DNA of 64,000 nt from positions 1 to 64,000 of the forward strand of contig JAVBLR010000016.1 in the NCBI GenBank assembly GCA_031553395.1, read 5' to 3'. This document shows, piece after piece, positions 1 to 9,413 of the stretch. The stretch's first letter is position 1, and each line of letters opens with the position of its first letter. The notes under the pieces were generated by a model. It saw only the letters and a program-made list of their open reading frames with translations. It made no database searches and was not told the DNA's origin. The translations under genes were made by a program, and so were the position numbers. This stretch comes from WRGA01 sp031553395. Lineage in GTDB: Bacteria; Bacteroidota; Bacteroidia; Bacteroidales; WRGA01.

Positions 1-273
1 ACCGCCAATTTTACCCATCCATGAAGTAGTTGTTTCCCATCCTGTGGCAGAATTCAATGCAGCAATCTCGGCAGGAGTCAATGAACCGCATAAGATTTCA
101 TAATTATATGGATAATTACCTGAACCGGCAGGTCTTTGATGTTCTGACTTGTATAATAGAAAGTCTCGCATATTTTTCAACTCTCCTTTATTGTATGTTT
201 GCGCACTTACATTTGACATGCCCAACACACTTATACATACAACCACCAGCGACAATAGTAAATTTTTTCTCAT
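1..273 (-). CDS. Secreted protein, N-terminal part only (paralog of the 9414-10709 gene)
   Basis: The first 91 codons of a gene that runs off the left edge of the window. The start is the ATG at 273-271 and the product begins MRKNLLLSLVVVCISVLG, a clear Sec signal peptide that probably ends at VSAQ (about residues 22-25). The N-terminus matches the protein at 9414-10709 almost residue for residue in the signal peptide. It continues with the same pattern afterwards (GELKNMRDFL versus AELKNLRDFL, NYEILCGSLTPAEIAALNS versus NYELLCTGLSEEQIAALNS). The two are therefore paralogs. The paralog ends in a T9SS sorting domain, so this one probably does too, but its C-terminus is not in the window. Function is unknown. 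The stretch on the opposite strand here (30-278) is a shadow frame. Confidence 0.8.
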   Translation of the reverse strand, partial: MRKNLLLSLVVVCISVLGMSNVSAQTYNKGELKNMRDFLLYKSEHQRPAGSGNYPYNYEILCGSLTPAEIAALNSATGWETTTSWMGKIGG

Positions 274-536
274 CTTAAAATAATAATTTGTTAAAAATCA
301 ATTGGTTATTAATATTATTTTCGGATGAATAGAATGCAAAAAGGCTATAGATCAAAATAGCATAAACATTACCGTTTTATTTGAAATTCAAATGGTACGA
401 TAATGTATATGACAATCTGAAATATAGCCATATAACTAAGACATTTAAATGCCTTTTTTCTAACAATCTCCACATCCATTCATTCATTATTCATTCTAAA
501 ATTTCATCCATTTATTAAAAAAAGCCTGCTGCACCG

Positions 537-601
537 GCCCTGAAAAGTTTTGTCGTCCCGACAAAAGAAGCATATCCAAGGAAAATAACCCGATGCAGGG
601 C
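537..601 (-). repeat. Nested inverted repeats in the leader of the 1-273 gene
   Basis: TTTTGTCG (548-555) and CGACAAAA (559-566) form a perfect 8-bp stem with a 3-base loop. Around it GCCCTG (537-542) can pair with CAGGGC (596-601), giving a nested structure in an otherwise AT-rich stretch. It has no T-run after it on the minus strand, so it is not an obvious terminator. It could be a leader structure or a protein-binding palindrome. Function unknown. Confidence 0.4.
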
Positions 602-670
602 AATAAAGTGAATGAAATGAATCATAATCATATAGCGTAAAAAAGAACAACTAGTGATTATAATTCATGG

Positions 671-681
671 TTGCGAAGGTA
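671..681 (-). promoter_or_regulatory. Possible minus-strand promoter (-7 box) for the 1-273 gene
   Basis: The minus strand reads TACCTTCG here, one base away from the Bacteroidales -7 consensus TAnnTTTG. A TTTG lies about 17 bases further upstream, a little closer than the usual 19-21. The predicted start would lie near 664, giving a leader of about 390 nt. Weak evidence from the motif alone. Confidence 0.3.
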
Positions 682-1011
682 TGTTAAGCAAACTGTAACA
701 AAAAAAAAAAAAAGTAAAGTATGTTAATGATAAAGATTAAGTAAAGTATAGCAGAAGAATTGAAGTAAAAACAAAGATTAAACATTAAAATATTTATAAA
801 ACAGATATTTATACTAATAATGGATATAATAATAGTTTGTTAATTATTTTAATTTTTAACAAAATTAAAAATTATTAGTTAATTTTATATAGTTAATTTT
901 TTTAAATAAAAGCATCGATACTAGACAATAGCTAAAAAAAGTAAAAAAATAAGAGGAAAATATACACGTTTTAAACTAACCATATTTTTAACTGAGTACA
1001 TAAAAATGCAA

Positions 1012-1042
1012 AAAGCGGCTTGCTTCTCCAGCAAACCGCTTT
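1012..1042 (-). terminator. Hairpin terminator, minus strand
   Basis: AAAGCGG (1012-1018) pairs with CCGCTTT (1036-1042). Inside it TTGCT (1020-1024) pairs with AGCAA (1030-1034) around a TCTCC loop, with one C/A mismatch. On the minus strand the stem is followed by TTTGCATTTTTA. It lies about 150 bases past the stop of the 1196-1657 gene, which it probably ends. Confidence 0.7.
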
Positions 1043-1195
1043 CTATCAAACTTTGAGTACCATTTACAAATACTCAAAACGATGAATAAATACATTCAAA
1101 TTACCACCACATAAAATTACAAAAGACTAAAATCATTCTTTTTTGTATTTATTCATCACATCAAATGATCATTTTTATTGAGTTTCTATGAATAA

Positions 1196-1657
1196 TCAAA
1201 GAGGCCTAGTATGACAATCAATAAAAGCATTCCCCTCAAAAATATTAGACTCTTCATATATAAAGGAATCAATATCTAGAAATAAACCATCCTCTATAGT
1301 AAATATAGCCTTTACTTCATACTTTAAATATTGCAGATCGCTAATGAGTATCGCATATTCTCCTGAAGATAATTGAAATGGGAAAGAAAATCCAGCATTA
1401 CAAGAAAAATCAATTAAAAAAGAATAAGAATTCTCTGGTCCATGATTGTTTAAATTTATAATATCTACTCTAAAAATAGAAATATTAGATTCATTGCTTA
1501 TTCTAAATTCAACATTAGGATTATCACCTGGAATTGGGACTCTTCCAGCTATTATTTGAGCTTTTATACTTGCTGTAGCAAACAGAAAAACTCCACAAAT
1601 AACCAATCCTTTAATTAATGATTTTGCATTAAACGCATTTCTTTTCAAAGTTTCCAT
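1196..1657 (-). CDS. Small secreted protein of unknown function
   Basis: A 153-residue product that starts METLKRNAFNAKSLIKG, followed by a hydrophobic stretch (about residues 18-31) and a likely signal peptidase I site at IKA-Q (residues 32-34). The mature part is about 120 residues, rich in Asn, Ile, Phe and Ser and predicted from its alternating pattern to be mostly beta. It has two or three Cys (SCNAGF and near the C-terminus DCHT). I do not recognise a family and see no T9SS sorting tail. It lies alone between two terminators (1012-1042 and 1714-1745), so it is probably transcribed on its own. It may be a periplasmic or secreted companion of the large protein next door, but nothing shows this directly. 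Confidence 0.65.
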   Translation of the reverse strand: METLKRNAFNAKSLIKGLVICGVFLFATASIKAQIIAGRVPIPGDNPNVEFRISNESNISIFRVDIINLNNHGPENSYSFLIDFSCNAGFSFPFQLSSGEYAILISDLQYLKYEVKAIFTIEDGLFLDIDSFIYEESNIFEGNAFIDCHTRPL

Positions 1658-1713
1658 AACAAGTTAATTTTAAGTTAAACAATAAAATCCAATTACAAAA
1701 AATCGAATAAATA

Positions 1714-1745
1714 AAAAAGGCGGGCGTCTACATGCCCGCCTTTTT
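1714..1745 (-). terminator. Strong hairpin terminator after the giant surface protein
   Basis: AAAAAGGCGGGC and GCCCGCCTTTTT form a perfect 12-bp stem around GTCTACAT. It lies 13 bases past the stop of the 1758-8750 gene, and A/T runs on both sides let it work on either strand. It separates that gene from the 1196-1657 gene. Confidence 0.9.
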
Positions 1746-1757
1746 ATGCTATGCATT

Positions 1758-4700
1758 TTACTTCATCAGCACTTTTTTAGACTTCACTCCATCTCGGGTT
1801 TGTACCCTGACAATGACAACCTGATTTTCATGGTTATACAAGTCAAATGAGTGATACTCGGTATTCAATCCTGATTTTCTGTAGATGCTTTGTCCTTGTA
1901 AGTTGAAAGCTTCAACGTTGGTTATCAAATCCTTTTCACTGTAAATATAAACATGTCCGTTAGACGCATAAATATAGAAATCATTTACTTGAGCATCTTT
2001 TATATCCGTCGGCGAATTAATAAATCGCAAGTAGAAACGTCCCGGTTCTATATTACCTGTGAAATTGGTAAAGGTAAAGGTTGAATCCTTACGCATGTTA
2101 TGTAACAACTTGGTAGATGTATCTTCCAGATAAATATTGTAAGAAGAATCAAACAAGTCACTTCCACTAAGGCGTAGAGTCAACAAGTCACCTTTTTGGG
2201 ATGTACGGATAGCCAACGGCACAACTGCTGTAGACAAATCACCCACTGTATGAATAGATAACGCTTTCATGTCTGATGCGCTATTCGCTAAGGCATACAA
2301 TATTACAGGCTTTTTATCCGATGGGAACAGTGTATACTGATCTTTTGATGCATCATAATCATTTGACACTTTATCATCATATACAAGAGCTACCGCACTT
2401 TCCCTATTTCCTCCTTTATAGATAGCAAGATTCAATACTTCAGGCTCACCTCCGCTACGCAACTTATCAGTTGGCTGTGTTACAGACATGATTGATGTTA
2501 CACTAAATGTAGAGAATGCTGCCGGAGAAGGTTTCTTAACCACAATGAATGATTGCATTGGAGCTACATACCCTGTTGTCGATCCGGTAGAAATATAATT
2601 CATTGAGGAAAGTTTTAATGCCTCATATACCGGACCAGAAGCCCCATTAGCCCACACATAGAAATCTGTAGTAATCGTTCCGGTATTCGCAGCCTGGAAT
2701 GCACGTAAATCCAAATGAGACATAAACGGATTACCTACCATTGCTGTTGCTGCCGATGGATCATCAACATAAGCATTCATCGTAAACGATCCTGTATTCT
2801 TATTAAAGCTTGTAAGTCCTTCATAACCGAATCGGCTGCGTAGAGAATCTCCATTAACTACCGATTGTCTTGGCAAAGTTGTTTTCCACTCCTGAACCCC
2901 CGCTATCAGCGGATTATCAGCACGATCACCTTGCTTCTCAGGCCCAATATACTTCGTAGGATCATTGAAATCTATTCCATTATAGTAATAGTATTCATTT
3001 TCTGACCGTGGGAAAGTAAAACGTGCTTTATTATCCGAAGGAGAAACTCTTCCTGATTTCAAGTGAGTTGGGTCAGTATCTGTACTCATATTTGTTTCCA
3101 AATCCGGCCAAACCATTAACCCCTTACCCGGATCCATTTTTTCATCCAAAATATTAAACGGCATCGACCAATACATAGATGAATTATATCTGGTAACTCC
3201 ATCTACTGCCGTTTGAGGATTAGCCATCCGATAATACATCCACCAAACGTCCGGAGTCCTACCCCACTTCAATGCATTCGGATTATACTTTTGCGTTCCC
3301 GGATAATCGATGTAGTTCGTTCCGTCTACATAATAGTCTCCTGTCACCATATACCGTAATGGGGAAGACAACATATACCATCTATCCGGATCTAAAGCCA
3401 AACGAACTTTAGCCGCATTGTAATCCAACAAATATGTTTTAGCAACTTCGCCTCCATTAAGGAATTCTATCGTATCACATTTTGCCGAATTCGGATCAGT
3501 CATTGCTTTAGTCAAAATAGGATAATATATTGCAGTTTCAGGAATATAAACATAGGTACACTTACCGGGGATACCTTCTTGCCAGTTCGGCGCATATTCC
3601 CAAGTAGTATTATAATCCCCTATCCAATGTGAAACTTTTGGTGTTACATATACAGTTACAGGTAAAACCTCTGAACATTCGCCATTACGTGTAATCGTTA
3701 ATGTTAGGTCTTGCAATTGATTTGCACTGTAAATAGACGTTGATTTTGGATAAGTGTACTGAATCTGCGCACTATTCGGATTATTAATATTACCCGTTCC
3801 TTCAGTAGTCCATAAATATGTGTACCCTGGAATAGCAGGGTCACCCAATATTGCTATATCTCCTTGACAAATACTGTCATTTGCCAAAGCCAACTGATAT
3901 GTCAAAGTAGGTTTAACATACGCACTATCACACAAATATTCATTCACTGTTCCAGCACCATTCTTCGGCATACCCAAAATCAAATCACACACATCTGCAG
4001 CTGCCAATGTTAGATTTCCTTCAAATGCATACTCTGTATTAGCTGGTATAGACACTAAGAATGGCAAATTAGCATTTACAATCTTGCGATCAGCCCAATC
4101 ATAACCCTCTGGTGAATTATTGTCCTTATATAAATATAAGTTCAAATTACTTATATCATAAGCACCATTATTCCTAACTCGAGCTTTTACTTTCAGATTC
4201 TCACGGTTGTTAACGTAATCATACGTTTCTGTTAAGGTTACACTACCTGCAACAATGTTGATATCATGTTTTTGAAAAACAATACGAAAATCCCGGTTCA
4301 ATGTTGCATTATTTACAGTACATGGTTCAGGATCTGTTGGATGACAATACATCTTAATATCAACCATCGCTCCCACGCTGATAATGCTCTCACTACAATC
4401 CCATAATTGAGGATTATATGCTTCTACTTCCACTTCAAATGTATAATTTACAGTTGTCAGTTCATTATTAGCAAATTGAGCAGTTAACCGGCGATTACGT
4501 GAATTAAATACAAATGATGTAGAAACACCACCACCTTCACGTACAAATGTATTTGTTCCACCCGATACCAAACGCATATTGGGAGGTAATTGTATATATG
4601 CTGTTGTTGCCAAATTTGCATCATTCGCCCGGAAAGTATAACGGCCCTTCAATGTAATTTTACCATCACTTGCACTCAGGTATGGAACTACGAAAGTCAA

Positions 4701-7700
4701 TCCGTTAACATCATCAACTGAAAATTGAGGCAATTGCACTAACGGATTCGATGAATCATCATAACCATCCAAACCGATATTATTTGTTGCTATATTTTTG
4801 GACTCAACCAAGTCACATAAACTTGAACCGATAGTTGTAATATAAATGGGTTTACCAAATAAGAAATCACATGTAGGTTCTAAACTTACTGTTAATACAA
4901 CCACATCTCCGGCTTCATCCTTAGGAGCTAAAAGCACTGTTTGAGGAAGTGTTATCAAAATATAATCATCATGGCTATCATCTACAACCCATGTAGAAGC
5001 ATTGTATGGTACGGTAACTCCATTCTGAACATACTTCATCGTAGTGGCAGGGTCCATTAAAAGCAATGCTTCTTTCGAATCACGGCGAATTCTAGCTTGC
5101 AATCCTTTTACCGAAGCATACAAGTTATTCACAAATGAAATATCGAAAAGAGCCGGCGTACATAATATAAATTTACCATCTGTTCCTGTAGGGTGCTCTA
5201 AAACAGTTCCCGAAAAATCCATTGGTAAGAAAGTTCCGGTAAGCTCAGTGGTTGGCACATCACGATAACAAGAAGTACGATTATATTCTGAAAAGCCTGT
5301 ATAAGGATCTGTCGGATACGTAACCGTATTTACCGCAAATTTAGCTTTGAATTTTATTGTTCCTGCAACAGTACAATCCGGATATTTAGATTTAAGAATA
5401 TAATCGAGCTTACAACTGGAAGAACTTAAATATTCCCCTGTAAGATTTCCCAGTTTTATCCAATAAGACTTACTTCCGGGAGTTCCGGAATACTCTACCC
5501 AAGGTGCAGTTATTTTAGTTTCGGTACCTCCAACAACAGAATACAACTCCAAGTCATTCAATCCACCTTCTGTAATTTCTATAAACAGATACGTATTTGG
5601 CATAAAATAATCCGCACCATTAGATGTACTTGTCCAAGTAGAGCTATTTGTCAACCGTAATGGCCAGGAAAAGTCTTTACTTCCCGACTTTTGAGTTGGA
5701 GCAGTACTACTGGTAGCTATACTCCAAGCACTTGATGAACGAGCGTTATATCGACAACTCCAGGTAGTAGTTACATACACAGGCAATGCCGATGTCGGAT
5801 AATTATTATAACCTACATTCGCATATCCACATGAATAATTTGCACCACATACAGACCGAACCTCTGCGAAAATATAATACGATTGAGCTCCTACTGTATT
5901 AATACTGAAATTATCTTTTGAATTATAATACTCTCCTAATAGAGCATTCATTCCTGCTCCAAAAACAACAGTTGAATAACTAGAGTTATGATTTACCGTA
6001 TAATCAATCCCTTCGTAAAATATACGCCCTTCACTGTCATACAATTTATCGAAGATAACTGTTTCACTTGAATAGACATAAGCGGAAGTTATCTTGTCCA
6101 GTATGGCATTCGGACGGTATTCATTCGGGAAAAACTCAGTTGTAATACCCATTATACCATTATTCATGGTCAATTTTAATAATGTATATGTATTATGTGA
6201 CGTATTTCCGTTTTGCCAGAAAGTCTGATCTGTCGGAAGTTCTGTGGTTCCATCCGGAGCCGGAACTACACCATAATCAACGATATACAGATTATCTACT
6301 GGCATCGAACAACCATAATTGTAGTTATTCTCTCCATGAATACTTGATTCCAACAAGTGTACCGTTTTTTTCTCCGTTGGCAGGTAAGTCGTAGCACGTG
6401 CAAGGAATGTTACCCTAAAGCGTGTATTAGCCAATAAAGGAACATTATCGGCAACTAAATAAGGAGAAATATCTGTACGCAATGTATATTGCCCGCTATT
6501 GTATAATTCAAGCACCTCACTGGCAGGTATTGAAATAGGAGCACTCCATATAGACGAACCCGGACGCTGGTATTCCAAAATGGCTCCACGGCTGCCTTTG
6601 GTAAAATACGGCTGTGCTGCTCCTTGCGTACTATGATAACTTACATCGGCATATAATGGTTTGCCGTTGTCAACTACCATACTGTCGCGAGCTACACGAG
6701 CTGTAATAGCCAATTCCACATCATCGTTAGGCCCTATCAATTTCAAATCAACCCCTGCAGCACGAGCTTCATCTATCGAAGCATACCGTGTCAGATCCGT
6801 TTTACTTTTGTATCCAAAACTTGCCCGCTCGGTACGGAAATTCTCACCTATATACGTAATACATCCAAGTGGCACATACAACTGATAAGTTACAGGTACT
6901 GTTTGACAACCATAAGTATAGGTTGTTCCACCCCAATCAAACATATGCTTTATTTCCACCTGATTACGAGGCGACCCCAAATTATGTACTGCTTGTACTG
7001 TAAGGGTATAGGTTTGAGAGGTGGTTAAATTAGAAGTTCTGTTATAGAACGTCAATGTTCGCGTTCCGGCATCGTACGAAATATCTCCGGCAGCAACCGC
7101 TACCCCATTGATTTTTACACCACCCGAAGGTACATATACTAAATCCACCGGCAATACCAATTGTACCCTGTGTGTTTGAGCAGTTGTGCTATTTAACCAT
7201 GTACTATTAGGATAATACGTACTTGCAGGATAATCCGTTATCGTAAGGGTTGTTATATCACCAAGCCCACCGATTTCTACAGGAACTGTTAGCATTGGAT
7301 TAGCTACCGAACCAATTCCACCGCTGAATCCTAAATTTTGACTATCTATCCAATAAAGAACTGAAGAAGAGATAGTATTAGTACATCCTGGAGGATTAAA
7401 TCTGCAATACTCATTAATACTTTCAGTAAATAAATATTGAGTACTTCCACATGAACCAAAGTCAGAAACATCTAAATTCCAGTTTATCGTTAAATAGATG
7501 GGATTGCTTGCCGATTTTGTTAAATCATTATAGACTCCATCTCCATCAGTATCAGCAAAACCTTTATATGGAACTGAATTCTCAAAGCGAAAATAGGTGC
7601 TTGTACCAGATTTTACAACAGCAACAGGAGGAGCTGATCCGTCTATATTTCCAAGATTATCAGAAAAATAGGCACTGATAACATTCATATTCCACTTGTA

Positions 7701-8750
7701 TGTACCGGAAGTAACAAAATCAAGATAATAATTTTCAAAAGGAAGATCATTTAAATTATCTATTTTGATTACAAGTTTCCCTTGTCCTGAAGCAGTTGTA
7801 GGTTTAATATCTATTACATTAGAAATACTATACCCGCTTGGATAAGGGCTTCCATAAATAACAACAGATTCTCCGTTGTTTGTTTTGGTTTGAGGACATT
7901 TATGAGAGATAGTATAAGTAAGTTTAGCCTGATTAGTTATAGAATTAACATAACAATAATCATATTTTATCCTCTCACGAACCCGTATCACTTCACCACT
8001 ACTAATGTGAGAATCACCATTTCCAATCTTTGCAAAATCAGCAGCTGTAAAGGTATACGTATACCCCAATTGATTGGATTGGATTGTAGCCGGGATAGTT
8101 TGCCAACCCGTATTTGTCAATATTTCTACATCCAAAATACGTACATAAGAAGTATAAGTGCCTGTTCCCGGTGTTGATACAACACTAACTGTCAGGTCTC
8201 CTCCCATCAAATAAGAATTCAACTCATTTTGTTGTATTTTCCATTCCCGGTAAGCTGTCATAGTCGCTTTTACAGTAGTATCAGCTGGCGGAGTAAATAC
8301 AACTACCGGATATTTGATGTTAGATATATCCGGCGAAGTAGTTTGCGCCATACTTACATTACTACTATTAAAATAATCATAAAATACTTGATCTTCATCA
8401 ACGATCGAACATCCCGGTTTCATAAAAACAGAAACATCTGTATCATCTGAGATCGTCGGAAAAGTTATTCGAGCCGTTTTACCATCGACTGCTATCGTTG
8501 TAGTAACCGGTAAAGCTCCAGCATTGGCGCTGGTTATTGTCCAATCGACCGGTGCAACTACATATAAATATGAATTTGTAAAGGTTGTTCCGGGAGATAC
8601 TGTCACTTTAAACTCCACGCTCTCCCCACTGGGCACAATGGGAAAAGGATTGGTTTTAGCAACCATATACTGGCTATGAGCTGCCTGAACAAACCCCAGA
8701 AACATCAAGAATAAAAATACTCCCTTAAAATAGTATTGAAGTTGTTTCAT
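1758..8750 (-). CDS. Giant T9SS-exported surface protein (2330 residues)
   Basis: The N-terminal signal peptide (MKQLQYYFKGVFLFLMFLGF, cleavage near AAHSQ, residues 23-27) is followed by about 1600 residues of beta-rich sequence. This part is heavy in Thr, Ser, Tyr, Asn and Asp and resembles DUF11-, CARDB- and Ig-like repeats of bacterial surface proteins. Around residue 1620 there is a PKD-like segment (NDSICQGDIAILGD). From about 1707 a WIGDYNTTWEYAPNW block begins the stretch usually seen before the tail of such proteins. The last 80 or so residues (FYIYASNGHVYIYSE to SKKVLMK) have the shape of a T9SS C-terminal sorting domain, so the protein is probably exported and fixed to the cell surface. 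The gene follows the 8825-9226 gene by 74 bases and the pair is likely an operon. It could be an adhesin or S-layer-like protein; there is no catalytic motif I can point to. Confidence 0.85.
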   Translation of the reverse strand: MKQLQYYFKGVFLFLMFLGFVQAAHSQYMVAKTNPFPIVPSGESVEFKVTVSPGTTFTNSYLYVVAPVDWTITSANAGALPVTTTIAVDGKTARITFPTISDDTDVSVFMKPGCSIVDEDQVFYDYFNSSNVSMAQTTSPDISNIKYPVVVFTPPADTTVKATMTAYREWKIQQNELNSYLMGGDLTVSVVSTPGTGTYTSYVRILDVEILTNTGWQTIPATIQSNQLGYTYTFTAADFAKIGNGDSHISSGEVIRVRERIKYDYCYVNSITNQAKLTYTISHKCPQTKTNNGESVVIYGSPYPSGYSISNVIDIKPTTASGQGKLVIKIDNLNDLPFENYYLDFVTSGTYKWNMNVISAYFSDNLGNIDGSAPPVAVVKSGTSTYFRFENSVPYKGFADTDGDGVYNDLTKSASNPIYLTINWNLDVSDFGSCGSTQYLFTESINEYCRFNPPGCTNTISSSVLYWIDSQNLGFSGGIGSVANPMLTVPVEIGGLGDITTLTITDYPASTYYPNSTWLNSTTAQTHRVQLVLPVDLVYVPSGGVKINGVAVAAGDISYDAGTRTLTFYNRTSNLTTSQTYTLTVQAVHNLGSPRNQVEIKHMFDWGGTTYTYGCQTVPVTYQLYVPLGCITYIGENFRTERASFGYKSKTDLTRYASIDEARAAGVDLKLIGPNDDVELAITARVARDSMVVDNGKPLYADVSYHSTQGAAQPYFTKGSRGAILEYQRPGSSIWSAPISIPASEVLELYNSGQYTLRTDISPYLVADNVPLLANTRFRVTFLARATTYLPTEKKTVHLLESSIHGENNYNYGCSMPVDNLYIVDYGVVPAPDGTTELPTDQTFWQNGNTSHNTYTLLKLTMNNGIMGITTEFFPNEYRPNAILDKITSAYVYSSETVIFDKLYDSEGRIFYEGIDYTVNHNSSYSTVVFGAGMNALLGEYYNSKDNFSINTVGAQSYYIFAEVRSVCGANYSCGYANVGYNNYPTSALPVYVTTTWSCRYNARSSSAWSIATSSTAPTQKSGSKDFSWPLRLTNSSTWTSTSNGADYFMPNTYLFIEITEGGLNDLELYSVVGGTETKITAPWVEYSGTPGSKSYWIKLGNLTGEYLSSSSCKLDYILKSKYPDCTVAGTIKFKAKFAVNTVTYPTDPYTGFSEYNRTSCYRDVPTTELTGTFLPMDFSGTVLEHPTGTDGKFILCTPALFDISFVNNLYASVKGLQARIRRDSKEALLLMDPATTMKYVQNGVTVPYNASTWVVDDSHDDYILITLPQTVLLAPKDEAGDVVVLTVSLEPTCDFLFGKPIYITTIGSSLCDLVESKNIATNNIGLDGYDDSSNPLVQLPQFSVDDVNGLTFVVPYLSASDGKITLKGRYTFRANDANLATTAYIQLPPNMRLVSGGTNTFVREGGGVSTSFVFNSRNRRLTAQFANNELTTVNYTFEVEVEAYNPQLWDCSESIISVGAMVDIKMYCHPTDPEPCTVNNATLNRDFRIVFQKHDINIVAGSVTLTETYDYVNNRENLKVKARVRNNGAYDISNLNLYLYKDNNSPEGYDWADRKIVNANLPFLVSIPANTEYAFEGNLTLAAADVCDLILGMPKNGAGTVNEYLCDSAYVKPTLTYQLALANDSICQGDIAILGDPAIPGYTYLWTTEGTGNINNPNSAQIQYTYPKSTSIYSANQLQDLTLTITRNGECSEVLPVTVYVTPKVSHWIGDYNTTWEYAPNWQEGIPGKCTYVYIPETAIYYPILTKAMTDPNSAKCDTIEFLNGGEVAKTYLLDYNAAKVRLALDPDRWYMLSSPLRYMVTGDYYVDGTNYIDYPGTQKYNPNALKWGRTPDVWWMYYRMANPQTAVDGVTRYNSSMYWSMPFNILDEKMDPGKGLMVWPDLETNMSTDTDPTHLKSGRVSPSDNKARFTFPRSENEYYYYNGIDFNDPTKYIGPEKQGDRADNPLIAGVQEWKTTLPRQSVVNGDSLRSRFGYEGLTSFNKNTGSFTMNAYVDDPSAATAMVGNPFMSHLDLRAFQAANTGTITTDFYVWANGASGPVYEALKLSSMNYISTGSTTGYVAPMQSFIVVKKPSPAAFSTFSVTSIMSVTQPTDKLRSGGEPEVLNLAIYKGGNRESAVALVYDDKVSNDYDASKDQYTLFPSDKKPVILYALANSASDMKALSIHTVGDLSTAVVPLAIRTSQKGDLLTLRLSGSDLFDSSYNIYLEDTSTKLLHNMRKDSTFTFTNFTGNIEPGRFYLRFINSPTDIKDAQVNDFYIYASNGHVYIYSEKDLITNVEAFNLQGQSIYRKSGLNTEYHSFDLYNHENQVVIVRVQTRDGVKSKKVLMK

Positions 8751-8824
8751 ATAGTTTTCTTATTAGTAAATACTTTAATAAAAACAATTGTAAACCAAGT
8801 CCACAAATTGGATTTGATTTACAA

Positions 8825-9226
8825 CTAACACTTTTGATTTTTTCTATACCTTAAATACATGAGCTTACCTCCGGTATAAAGAAGAAACAAATATGCCAAC
8901 GGATAAAAATCTGTCAATGGCAGTTTTGGACTGACTTGCCCTCCGGGATTGTACTGACCATCATCATCGTCAAAAGTAGGAGGAGCCTGAAGCTTATTGT
9001 CTCCATTATCCAGAATTGTTGCGTCTTCATCGAAAATACTTTTCTTTTCGGAAATACTGCTTCGAATAGATTCTTCCTTGTCAGAGACCTTGGTTTCATC
9101 CGAAAAAATAGACTTGGAAGAGGTTTCCCCAAACAAAGAAGATGATTCTGCTGCAGCAGATATTGAAAAAAGAAAAGCAAATAGAAAAAGAACTAGGATT
9201 ATTTTTTTTTCCATCATTTTTTTCAT
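8825..9226 (-). CDS. Small Sec-exported protein with C-terminal membrane segment
   Basis: A 133-residue product: a basic start (MKKMMEKK), a signal segment (IILVLFLFAFLFSISAAA) and a polar Ser/Glu/Asp-rich middle (about residues 28-85). Next comes an acidic and Gly/Pro linker (PTFDDDDGQYNPGGQ), then a hydrophobic stretch (FYPLAYLFLLYTGGKLMYL, about 107-125) and a basic end (RYRKNQKC). The layout predicts a periplasmic linker anchored in the inner membrane by its C-terminus. I do not recognise a family. It sits just upstream of the giant T9SS protein, in the same direction with a short gap, so the two are probably co-transcribed. A role in handling or anchoring that protein is inference from the position only. 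Confidence 0.65.
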   Translation of the reverse strand: MKKMMEKKIILVLFLFAFLFSISAAAESSSLFGETSSKSIFSDETKVSDKEESIRSSISEKKSIFDEDATILDNGDNKLQAPPTFDDDDGQYNPGGQVSPKLPLTDFYPLAYLFLLYTGGKLMYLRYRKNQKC

Positions 9227-9357
9227 AATTATTTTCTTATTGTTTGAATTGATTAATACTTATTTGAATACATTTTATACATCCCCATTTGTGAATTGAA
9301 TGCTTTAAATAACACACTCAATTATCTAGAACCGAACTTCCTTAATCTATAAACTTC

Positions 9358-9386
9358 CTCTAAGCCTTTAAACAAGAGGCTTAGAG
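9358..9386 (-). terminator. Hairpin after the 9414-10709 gene
   Basis: CTCTAAGCCT and AGGCTTAGAG form a perfect 10-bp stem with a 9-base loop, 27 bases past the stop of the T9SS protein gene. The following T-run on the minus strand is poor, so it may be an RNA-stabilising stem instead of a classical terminator. Confidence 0.6.
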
Positions 9387-9413
9387 AAATTTATATTCAA
9401 GAGGATAATAATA

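Larger units (their letters stand above)
274..1195. other. Long AT-rich intergenic region
   Basis: About 920 bases without a convincing gene. Most of it (690-1000) is very AT-rich, with a run of about 14 A at 701-714. It holds a possible minus-strand promoter at 671-681, an inverted repeat around 537-601 that would lie in the leader of the 1-273 gene, and a hairpin terminator at 1012-1042. If the promoter is real, the 1-273 gene has a leader of almost 400 nt. I see no tRNA or other known RNA. Confidence 0.6.

Noticed and set aside
30..278. 82-codon plus-strand frame at the left end
   Set aside because: It is antisense to the signal peptide and start of the 1-273 gene, whose minus-strand product clearly matches a paralog.
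8914..9180. 88-codon frame overlapping the 8825-9226 gene in another frame
   Set aside because: It lacks a signal peptide and protein-like pattern; the 133-residue frame has a good signal peptide and membrane segment.
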